Source: Hemerocallis citrina
Lineage: Eukaryota; Streptophyta; Magnoliopsida; Asparagales; Asphodelaceae
Length of the DNA: 64,000 bases
Direction of reading: 5' to 3'
Assembly (NCBI GenBank): GCA_017893485.1
Contig: JACEHZ010000211.1
Location: 1,021,475-1,085,474 of the forward strand
Each line of letters begins with the position of its first letter. The first letter of the stretch is position 1. Shown here piece after piece: positions 1 through 9,585 of the stretch. The notes below the pieces were generated by a model. It made no database searches and had not been told where the DNA came from. It saw nothing but the letters and a program-made list of their open reading frames with translations. Made by a program: the position numbers and the translations under genes.

Positions 1-292
1 CACAAACTTAATTAATCTTTTAATTGTCACGTGTCATGTAGACACAATTAGTGGACAATTGATTAATTAAATTTGTACAAATAGGAGGTACTAAGGGGCA
101 CGTGCACACACTAGAGTGTGCAATATACACCCTAAAGAGTGGCCAGTTTGAGCAAGAAGAGAGGGAGAGTGGGTGTAGTTGAGGAGAGTGAGTATGTGAT
201 CATGAAAGTTACTACAACTTCCCAATTCATCTTGGTCATTAATCCATAACTCCTTGGTTGAATCTTAGCCTTCCATTCTCAGCCTAAAAATG

Positions 293-300
293 TATAAATA
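293..300 (+). promoter_or_regulatory. TATA box, likely LTR promoter
   Basis: TATAAATA lies downstream of a G-box-like CACGTG at about 99-104 and upstream of non-coding sequence. It fits an LTR promoter on the plus strand. The transcription start cannot be placed. Confidence 0.4.
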
Positions 301-1159
301 CCCTTTAACTATTCTTCTCATGAAGCCACTAAACAAATTGTTAAGAGAAAAGACTAAGGGAGCAAAAGATTGAGAAGTAGTAGTGAGTGTGCATTTGTGT
401 GTGTTCCAACCAAGTAGAGGCTGGCCAATCATCCAAGGTGCACAAGAGGAGGCTCGGGTTCCTAGCAAGCACAAGGAGGAGGAGACAATTTGCAATCCAT
501 TCTAGGAGGAGAAGGCTACTTTCTTGCATTCTAGGAGTTTTCATTCGTTTCTTCAACTATAGGTGGGTGTTTCTCAATACTTCTAAATATAGATGCCATG
601 CTAGGGATGTTTGCTGAAATAGTTGAGAAGAAATTGATAAATTGTAGTCTCATGTTTGGTTGATTAAATAGTAGTTTAAAGAATGATTGAATAAGATGAT
701 TGCTAATGAATAAAGATGTGAAATTGAAGTGCTATAATCAATCTTATCATCATGCTTTATGTCTATAAATTATGTTATTTGAGACGAATTTGTACTTATG
801 AGACACAAATTGACTAAATGCATCTTGTAGAATTAATTATTTTGAATTAGAACAATTCAATTGTAGAGAACAAGATCTAGTGCTTTAATCATGGTAATGA
901 GTTGATAAAGTATTAAATAGAGACATAAAGTGAATTTTGGGAAGCTAGATTTATAAATTATGTAGAAAGAGAAAGTGTTCTCAATGTCGAAATTATGGAC
1001 ATAAAACACAAAATATGACTCAATATATGTTTTTATAAAACAAATAATGACTATAAAAATACATGTTTACTATATTTTCATATAATTTACATTCTGAAAA
1101 TTTTGATTCAAAAAGAGAAGGAAAAGAACTAAAAACATTTCTGGAATTTGAAAAACCTA

Positions 1160-1400
1160 GTAGCACAGTCGACCGATTAGATTGAAACAGTCGACTGCTT
1201 TGAGTATTTGTTTTCGAGTTCAAATCTTTGCGGAACAGTCGACCAGTTATATTGAAACAGTCGACCGTCATGATTATTTGTTTTCGAGTTCAAACCCTTG
1301 CGGATCAGTCGACCGACTACACTTTGACAGTCGACTACCCTGACCATTGATTTTCGAGTTGTAAATCCTTACAGAACAGCCGGCTGTCCATGTTTTAACA
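1160..1400 (+). repeat. 70-bp tandem repeat, about 3.5 copies
   Basis: The motif CAGTCGACC recurs at about 1166, 1236 and 1306, with a decayed fourth copy near 1376, a period of 70 bp. Each unit holds two CAGTCGAC-type boxes about 20 bp apart and the block TTTTCGAGTT. It lies inside the long LTR. Confidence 0.75.
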
Positions 1401-2099
1401 GTCTACTGCCTAATATCTGGATTTTCGTGAAAGAACTTTCTATAACATGTGGCACAGTATGAATAAGGATTTGAGACTATTTTTGGCAAGCAAGAACTTA
1501 TTATTTTTATTAGTTCAAATTGTCCTTGAGTAAAGAAAAATACATGCCTTGTTTAAAAGAGTTTTGAAATGAGTTTTGGCAATGAAAGTGTAAATTTTTG
1601 ATAAAATGACAGTACGGTAATTTCATGGTGGTTGAATGAGTTATAAATGCGACAAGTTAGAAAAACGAATTCTTTTGTTTATGCATGAGTTTGTACATGA
1701 AAGTGAAATTGATTGTTATGATGAATTATGAAAGATTTTATGAGCATGAATATACAAATACTATGAACATGAAAGGAAAATTAATGTTGATCATGAAAAA
1801 GACTTTATGACCGTGAAAACTCGATTTTGTGATTGTGAATTGAACTTGAGAACTAGAGCGTAGTTAAGCCTCATACCGGCATTGAAAAGAGATATGTTGA
1901 AATGAAATTTGAGATGAAAAGACCAAGATTGGGTCATGTTATATCAATGGTTAAAATCAGTATAGTGGAAAGACTAACTCTAGAGAATTGATTTTTTGTT
2001 CATGACTCAAATAACTAAGGTAAAGATACATAGTGAAGAGGTGATGAAAATAAGAGAAAAACACGAGTATGAGGGTCTCGGAGCTACGGTATGAGAGTA

Positions 2100-2285
2100 T
2101 TCACAGGCTGTCTTCACGATGCGCCGTGACATGACGTGGATATGTCTCCGGGAGTTCGTACCGCAGGCGACACTCGTGGGGTGTTTGGTGACTGCGGGTG
2201 GTGTCATGTCCTATGACGGAAGCTGAATTGTCCACAGGCTGTCTACACGATGCGTCGTGACATGATGTGGAATTCTCCTCCAGGC
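2100..2285 (+). repeat. Dispersed direct repeat inside the LTR
   Basis: A block of about 37 bp containing CACAGGCTGTCT and CGTGACATGA occurs at about 2100-2140 and again at about 2232-2272, with a shortened third version (CAGGCTGTCTGGACATG) at about 2282-2298. No function is evident. Confidence 0.5.
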
Positions 2286-2883
2286 TGTCTGGACATGAGC
2301 TCGTAACTCATAGAATATCTAGGATACTTATCGTAGTTACAGTAGTAGTTAAGTCATGACGAGAGATTGAACCCTACAAGATGAAGAACGGTTAAGGGCT
2401 TGCCCTCAGACCTATGTAGTATGGGATGCATAGAATCTGAATAAGTGCGCATTAGTGTCATGTAACCTAACAACTACATTAAGGACTAAGTGCACCGCAT
2501 AACACGACATCAATAGGATAGTCCCTTTAGCTTTGTCTGTGAACAAGTTTATGGGTTGTTAAGCATTTGAGAATTTTTATACTATTTACGACATAGGGAG
2601 GATTGCCGTGTATAATATTTCGTCAGTTGAATGAACTGACGTGCCCAAAGTTTTATGTAGGACAAAGTGATTAACAAGAATGCACGCTGATTAAAAGATG
2701 ATCCAAGTGTTGTACATTTCAATTCATGTAATTTGTTGTAAAATTGCTTTCGCTGTAAATATGTATTGAAGGTGTAAACTCTGATGTACAAAAGTTTTTA
2801 TTTCCTTGTAAAATTGTACGAAAGAAATGTAAAGATCCTGTGGAACTTCGAATTCAGTTGTATTTGGAATTCGGGGTGTTACA

Positions 2884-5800
2884 GAAATTACTTGGGCAAG
2901 GTTCTTGGAGGATCTGCTCACCCGATTTGGACCCACTGAGTTCCAGGATTATAGTGGAATCCTGTCGAAGTTGCAACAAAAGGGAGACATCGAATCTTAC
3001 ATCCAAGAATTTTATAGACTCTCCAATTTCGTAGAAGATTGGACGGAAGCACACTATTTGAGTACATTCATAAGTGGCTTGAGGGATGAGATCCGATGGG
3101 ATGTAAAATCACAGCGGCCCAAGAATGTAAACGAGGCCATTGGGTTGGCTCGTGGATTTGAAGAGAAGATCACTTGTATGAGAAGGAGTTACAAAGCTCC
3201 TTTTGTAGCTAAAACACTGACCCCTACGGCAATTTCTACTCCTGCTAAGGCAGTTACCACCAACTCTACTACCAACAACCAGAACCACACACCCACCCCA
3301 GCATCCAATTTTAACCCTCGACATCTAAGTATCCAAAAGATGAGAAAGCGAAGAGCCAAGGGATTGTGCTTCAACTGTGACGAAAGGTACTCGCAAGGAC
3401 ATCTATGCAAGGCTCAAAAGTTTTGTTACATAGAAGCTCTGGAGGAAGAGGATGAGAGTGCAGAAGTTGAAGCAACCAATGCTGATGAGCCGTATCCCAC
3501 CGACTCACCAATCCTTTCCCCAGCATCCTCACCACCAGAGATCTCATTCCATGCCTTGGTAGGGGCTCAAGTATACCCACAAACTATGCGTGTTAAGGGA
3601 AAAATAAATGGGCGAGAGGTTAGCTTTCTAATTGATACGGGATCTACTCACAACTATTTAGACCCTCACACTGCAATTAAAGCCAATTTGATGATCAAAA
3701 GTGAACCCAAGTATAAGGTGACAGTGGCAAATGGGCAAGTAATGTATAATGAGGGTACCGTAGAGAAGATAAATTTCTCAGTACAAGGGGTGAATTTGCA
3801 AGCTGACTTGTTGTTGCTACCGTTGGATCCAGCACAAATGGTGTTAGGGGCTCATTGCCTTAGATCACTTGGACCAGTTACTATGGATTTTGGGGAGATG
3901 ACAATGCAGTTTCAAGTCGCAAGGAACTGGCATAAGCTGCAGGGAATCGTCAATCCGCAACTGCAATGTCTGGAGGTGGAAGAACTTGTTAAGATTAGCA
4001 GCTGCGTTTGCCAAGCGTGCATGATACAAATGCAGGGGGTAACTCCAGAGGAAGGAGATAATGAGCAAGTGACTAAGGCACATGAAAATCCTGCAGATCA
4101 GAATGTCGTAGACATCCAACAGATCTTGCAAGGTTTCCCTGAGGTTTTCACTGAAGAGATGAGCCTACCTCCTCCAAGATCAGTCGATCATCAAATCCCT
4201 ATGGTAGAAGGCCATAAACCTGTATGTATCAGACCTTACAAGCACCCCCACTTCCACAAAAATGAAATTGAAAAGCAGGTTAAGGATATGCTCACTTCGG
4301 GATTCATTCTACCAAGTAATAGCTCGTATGCTTCCCCCGTCATATTGGTGAAGAAGTCCGATGGTAGTTGGAGAATGTGCGTGGACTATAGAGCTGTAAA
4401 CAGCCTCACACTCAAGGCTAAGTTCCCTATACCTGTTGTAGATGAGCTTTTAGATGAATTGAATGGCGCAAGGTACTTTTCCAAGATAGACTTAAGGTCG
4501 GGTTATCACCAAATTAGAGTGCACCAAGACGACATTCCAAAGACAGCTTTCCGAACCCATCATGGGAATTTTGAGTTTGTGGTCATGCCTTTTGGGCTCA
4601 CTAACGCCCCCGCTACCTTCCAAAGCCTCATGAATGGTATCTTCAAGGAGTTCCTCCGCAAATTCATTTTAGTCTTCTTTGATGATATCTTAGTCTATAG
4701 TCCAACGTGGGAGAGCAACATTTCTCACCTGACCCAAGCTCTTAGGGTCTTAAGTGCACACCAGTTGATAGCAAAGGAGAGCAAGTGCAGCTTTGGTAAA
4801 GAGACTATGGGTTACTTAGGCCATGTTATTAGTGCCGCAGGAATTTTAGTAGATAAAAGCAAAATCAAGGCTGTTGAAGATTGGCCTGGGCCTAGAAATG
4901 TTAAGGAGCTGAGGGGGTTTTTGGGCCTCACTGGTTATTATCGGAGGTTCGTCAAAAACTATGGTAGTATCGCAGCTTTGCTCACTCAATTGCTCAGGAA
5001 GAACTCATTCCAATGGACGGAGAAGGCAACTCAAGCATTCATCAAGCTCAAACTAGCAATGACTACCACCCTTGTTCTTTGACCCCCTGATTTCTCAAAA
5101 CCATTCACCTTGGAGACGGATGCGTCACAAGAGGGAATTGGAGCAGTTCTTATGCAGGAGTTGCACCCCATCGCCTACATGAGTAAAGCCCAGAAGGGGA
5201 GAGCTCTGGCATTGTCTACTTATGAAAATGAGGTCCTCGCTATATTGCAGGAAGTGAAACAATGGAGACAGTACTTGCTGGGGTCCTTCTTCGTGACCAA
5301 ATCAGATCAGCAAAGCATCAAATATATATTAGAACAGAAGATCAATACCGAAGTCCAAGAGAAGTGGATGTGGAAGTTATTAGGATTCACTTTCACTGTT
5401 GAGTACAATAAAGGGACTGAAAACATAGTAGCTGATGGGTTATCTAGAAGATAGGGTGAACAAGACACTTACTGTGAGATAACATTTGTAGTTCCAAATT
5501 GGTTGGATGAAGTTAAGCTCATGGTTGAACAAGACCCATACTTCCTTAAGCTAGCAGAGAAGCAGCAAGAAGGCATGTTGAACCCTGCATACTACAAGTT
5601 TTTTAGGGGAATTTGGTATTACCAAGGGAAGATTCTCATTAGTCCAAATGCAAGTGTGAGGGGATTAATCTTCCTCGACCACCATTCATCTAGTATGGGG
5701 AGGCACTCCGGATTTCATAAGACACTCCAAAGGATTAAGAGAGCTTTTATATGGGAGGGGATTAGTAAAGATGTGTAGATATTCATAATGGAGTGCTTTG

Positions 5801-6950
5801 TTTGCCAACGCAACAAGAACGAAACTATTTTTCCTGCAGGTTACCTCCAACCTCTCCCCATCCCTGAGAGAATTTGGGAAGACATTTCCATGGATTTCAT
5901 AGAGGGATTACCCAAGTGTGCTGGTAAGAATGCTATCATGGTGGTCGTGGATCGTTTAACAAAGTATGTACGCTTCATTGAAATCTCACACCCCTACACA
6001 TCCCAGACTATAGCTCAAATCTTCATCGACAATATTTACAGGTTACATGGAATGCCTCGTAGCATAGTAAGTGACAAAGACCTTGTTTTCGTTAGCAAAT
6101 TCTGGAGGGAATTCTTCGCACAACAGAATTGCAAACTCCAAATGTCTAAGGCATACCATCCTTAAAGCGACGGCCAAATGGAGATCGTTAATAGCGTTGG
6201 AGTTATATTTGAGATGTCTAAGTGGTCAGAAACCTGTAGATTGGGTTAAATGGCTTGGATGGGCTGAAGTCTGGTATAACACTTGTTGGCATGTATCAAC
6301 GGGACTCACACCTTTTGAGAGTGTCTATGGAAGACCTCCTCCGTCGCTATTGCATTACAGTCCTGGAACATTGGCGCTGCCAACTGTTGAGGAGAGCCTT
6401 ATGTCTAGAGATGCTATCATTAAGCTGCTAAAGGATAACCTTACCCATGCTCAAAGTCGGATGAAGTTCTTCGCAGATAAAGGAAGAACAGAGTGAGTGT
6501 TCGAAGAAGGGGATATGGTGCTATTGAAATTGCAACCCTATAAGCAGGTCTCGCTGCAAAATGCTACTCCACAAAAGCTGACCTCCAAGTATTTTGGGCC
6601 ATACCGTATACTCGAGAAAATAGGCACAGTTGCCTACCGTCTAGAACTACCTTCATCGTCTACCCTACACCCAGTTTTCCATGTGTCTAAGCTAAAAAAA
6701 TGCCATGAGGATCATCTTCCCAACATCTCAACTGAAGTACCACATTGGTGGGTTAATGAGTCACAGTCGGAAGAGCAAGAAGCTATATTGGAGCGGAGGG
6801 TATTCAAGAAGAACAACAGGGTGGGAATTCCGCTGTTGGTGAAGTGGAAGAATGAAGATCTGAGCTGCGCTTCATAGGTTGACATAGATGAATTCCGATG
6901 CAAGTACCCAAGTTTTGAACTTGGGACAAGTTCAGTTTTAAGAAGGGAGG
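2884..6950 (+). pseudogene. Gag-pol polyprotein of a chromovirus, broken
   Basis: The frame enters mid-gag at 2884. It has a zinc knuckle of the CX2CX7HXC form (CFNCDERYSQGHLC), a protease motif FLIDTGSTHNYLD, RT with FFDD in place of the usual YVDD and the block MPFGLTNAPATFQ, RNase H (TDASQEGIGAVL, ADGLSRR), the first two integrase aspartates (SMDFIEGLP, VSDKDLVF) and a C-terminal chromodomain (ILERRVFKKNN onward). In-frame stops fall at 5080, 5452, 5776, 6163, 6494 and about 6875, and there is a frameshift near 6200 between the second and third integrase residues. The longest open piece is 2905-5082 (725 codons). Several stops replace Trp, Gln or Arg codons by a single transition, as expected from decay of methylated DNA. 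It cannot make a full polyprotein. Confidence 0.9.
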
Positions 6951-6953
6951 AGT
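6941..6953 (+). other. Polypurine tract
   Basis: AAGAAGGGAGGAG lies directly upstream of the LTR start TGTCAGGGACAC at 6954, the usual place for plus-strand priming. Confidence 0.75.
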
Positions 6954-7375
6954 TGTCAGGGACACCGGCAGTCCCTCAGTCGCCGGAGTGAAGCTGCAGA
7001 TTAGTCATCGTCATCAACGAGTGCCATGGCTTCTGTTGTTGTTGTGTCTGTTGTTTGTTAATTGTGTCTAAGTCTGTTTGTGTGTCTGTTGTTTTTACGT
7101 GCATTACGCACTTATTTTGAATTGGGAAGTAGCGGGAGAGGTGGCGGGTAGGAATGGTGCGCTTCGCACGTGTTCTTTTGAATTTTTGTCTTTAACGTAA
7201 CCTTATTCACCTCCCCTGCCTATTTAACTCTGATTGTAACAAATTTTAAAGGATATCAATAAAAATCAATTGCTTCTTCCCCAAATCTCATAGTTCTCTT
7301 TCTCCTCTCTACCCTAATCTCCATTCTCACTGGAAATGGCGAGATCCCAATCCCACCGAAACCCAACTCCTGACA
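6954..7375 (+). repeat. 3' LTR of the chromovirus
   Basis: It begins TGTCAGGGACACC after a polypurine tract and ends CCAACTCCTGACA, so the termini are TG..CA with short inverted repeats (TGTCAGG/CCTGACA), 422 bp in all. AATAAAAAT near 7257 may be the polyadenylation signal. No 5' LTR is in the window, so LTR divergence cannot be scored. The 200 bp beyond it (7376-7587) hold no feature I recognise. Confidence 0.8.
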
Positions 7376-7587
7376 CTATGACGTTTCAATTCCTTTATGC
7401 TTGAGGTGTTTTGATGGGTTTAAATTTGCTTTTGAGTTTTCACAACCAGCAATGATTTCTATTGAGCTAATGCTGCTCAACTTATGAAGATACGAACTCC
7501 TACATTGATGCGGTTTGTTTCTGGGAGACGTGTGGATGCACCAGGTGTGAGTTCTTACTCGATTTGTATTTGAAAGAAGAAGCTCCT

Positions 7588-8092
7588 GATCAGACGATCC
7601 TCGGCTGGCCGAACGGTACCGGTGACAGGCTGGAGTGAGGCGAGGCTGGATGCTCGGCTCGGATCAGGGGGCTCGGATCCGAGGTCTCGTGTACCTGCAG
7701 ATGGTCTAGAAATACCGGGGTTGGTCCTGGTGGCAGACCCTCCGACGATCTAGTTAGTCTCTGAGAGAGAGTAGCAGTAACTAGGGTTTTGTGGAAGAAA
7801 GATTGATTACCTGCAGACAGGGGGGAGGGTCTGGTATTTATAGGGGAAGCCAATCGGGTCCAGACCCGTTTGGGGCTGGGTCCGGACCCGGTTACCCGAG
7901 TGGCTGAAGCGGTGGAAAGCCGGGCGGTATAGGACTGACGTGGCAGACGCCGGAGCGGTTTCCGGGCTGACGTGGCAGAGCTCCGGGCGGTTTTTCGGCG
8001 CTGATGTGGCAGATCTGAGGGATCAAAAAGAGCGCGTATCCTGAGGGGATCCAGTGGCCCAGGATGGGCCACGTTATTCCTGACCCATATCA
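7588..8092 (-). mobile_element. Solo or truncated LTR, Tat-like
   Basis: On the minus strand the segment begins TGATATGGGTCAGG and carries CCTATAAATACC, then GGTAATCAATCTTTC, then a CGGAGGGT block and an ACCCCGGT block. The Tat-lineage LTRs at 41850 and 56149 begin TGATATGG and carry the same blocks in the same order at similar spacing, so this is a diverged relative. It ends near CTGATCA at 7588. I found no matching target duplication, so the 3' end may be truncated. The long minus-strand ORF spanning it is a by-product of GC-rich LTR sequence. The 170 bp from 8093 to 8262 hold nothing I recognise. Confidence 0.7.
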
Positions 8093-8262
8093 TACATGTA
8101 CATATATTTGGACTCTAGGGCTAGAAATAATGATCAAGAAAACAAGGAGAGATACAACGAAATATAGGAGATCAAACAAGTAGGGGTGAAGATTATGAGA
8201 AGAACCCCGGTATCATAATCACTATCTATGAATAACTATCAAGACTTTGTCTCCAACACTCT

Positions 8263-8271
8263 CTCCAACAC
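8263..8271. repeat. Left 9-bp target-site duplication of MULE-1
   Basis: CTCCAACAC lies immediately outside the left terminal repeat and is identical to 18195-18203. Nine base pairs is the normal duplication length for Mutator-like elements. Confidence 0.92.
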
Positions 8272-8871
8272 GGAAAATTTTGCCGTACTAGGCCACTTTT
8301 TGATAGTATTTGCATTTTTAGGCCAGGTCCCAAACTATTAGCGTTCGTGGGCTAGCCTCTACCACGTCAGCAACGGCCGCTATTGGGAATAGCGGCCTCT
8401 TAATAGATAGGAATTTTGTGCCCCCACACTTGGCTGTGTACGAAGGGAATTTGGAATGAAGACCTAATGAAGTGGTCGCTACTGCCACTAACGACCTTAG
8501 CTAACTGAGGTCGCTAGTGGCAATCGCGACCACAGATGGGTCCCCTGAACGCTTCTAACTTACGACTACCCCACTGTTTTCCTATTTCTTTTATTGGAAC
8601 CCTCTTCCCCAAATAACTGGCTATCTCCCAAAACCCTAACTCCCTTACTTCTCACCCAAAATCCTAACTCCCTCATTTCTCACCCAAAACCCTAACTCCC
8701 TTATTTCTCACCCAAATCCCCATTAATCCAAGTTATAATTTTCTCACCCAAAACCCCCCTCCTCACACTTCGTCTTCATCCAAATCAATCTCCTCACGAC
8801 GGATTTTGGAAATCCCCAATTCATATCCAATCCCCAAAGACTATTCGAGGTATCCCTAGTATAGTATTGTG
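8272..8871 (+). repeat. Left terminal inverted repeat of MULE-1
   Basis: About 600 bp match the reverse complement of roughly 17642-18194. The match is strong over the outer ~330 bp, looser in the CT-rich stretch (CCCTAACTCCC repeats), then clear again at CGAGGTAT..CCTAGTATAGTATTG near 8845-8871. The outer part contains an imperfect 60-bp palindrome (about 8476-8540) built from GGTCGC/GCGACC half-sites. The inner end looks like a 5' leader with splice donor CGAG|GTAT, which would place a promoter inside the repeat. That last point is inference. Confidence 0.9.
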
Positions 8872-9585
8872 TTGGTTACATTTTTTTTGCACTTGTTGTT
8901 ACTAATGTGACCCAAATTGATTGTTCCTTGATGGAGAATATATTGAGGAATTAGATACATATTGAGGAATACTTAGTTTTGAATGTATTAGAGTTACAAG
9001 TAGACCGAAAAGTATCAACATCAAATTGATTGTTGAAGGTTTGACTGTGGGTGTTGGTTACAATTAGGACTCATTCTATGATGTGACACGTCGCATTTGA
9101 AATAAAGATGAATTGTGTGGAGATTGAAATGAATATAAATGATGATACATATATAGTAACATGCACAATTGAAATAAAGATGTACTTGTTGGAGATGGCT
9201 TCTACTGGTTTTGTGAAAATCACTTGATAATTGTGTGAGTAGACGAAGTGTTAGGAGATATCTTGTGCATAGCCACATACTTATATATTTATCTCCTCTC
9301 AAAATTATCATCTTCGGTTATTTGTGTCTCTCAGTATGAAGTTAGCTTGTGCATGTGACTATGTAAGGGTGATGCGCATAACAAGTGTGTTCACTTTGAC
9401 CATGCTATTATGAATATAACACACGCACACACGCACAAACACACAGACACACACACACACACGCACACACACATATATTTATATGAAATGGCTAAATGCC
9501 ATGCTTCATATTTGTTTAGTTCGGTCTTTAATATTTTTGTACACGATTGTATATTTAATCCAAATTTGTGTACTAATGTATAGGT
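8872..9585 (+). other. Probable 5' leader intron of the MULE-1 transposase
   Basis: No coding potential is visible. It lies between a possible donor (GAG|GTATCC near 8848) in the left terminal repeat and a possible acceptor (TATAG|GT at about 9583) just before the start codon at 9586. A (CA)n-type microsatellite occupies about 9419-9475. Confidence 0.35.

Larger units (their letters stand above)
1..2883 (+). mobile_element. Long LTR (inner part and 3' end) of a Ty3/gypsy element, probably Tekay/Del type
   Basis: No gene is recognisable here. A TATA box at about 293-300 is followed by roughly 2.6 kb without long ORFs, ending in GGGGTGTTACA at 2873-2883. A start of TGT(A/C)AC..CCC and an end of GGGGTGTTACA are typical of LTRs of the Tekay/Del chromovirus group. 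Directly after it, sequence translates as the middle of a different gag protein, with no primer-binding site, so this looks like the 3' LTR of an element lying to the left that inserted into that gag. The LTR start is not visible and must lie at or before base 1. A TATA box near the LTR start followed by a very long R/U5 also describes the LTR at 26180-33044. The family is inference. Confidence 0.5.
2884..7375 (+). mobile_element. 5'-truncated Ty3/gypsy chromovirus
   Basis: One gag-pol reading frame, broken by stop codons, ends in a chromodomain, a purine-rich tract and a 422-bp LTR. The 5' LTR, leader and first part of gag are absent because another LTR ends at 2883 within gag; the missing half probably lies left of the window. 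Single-ORF gag-pol, zinc knuckle, protease, RT, RNase H, integrase and chromodomain in that order define a chromovirus. The short LTR suggests a Reina-like lineage, which I cannot confirm. Confidence 0.85.

Noticed and set aside
7590..8093. 167-codon open frame on the minus strand
   Set aside because: It coincides with an LTR that has a TATA box and leader; the frame is open only because the LTR is GC-rich, and it has no domain.
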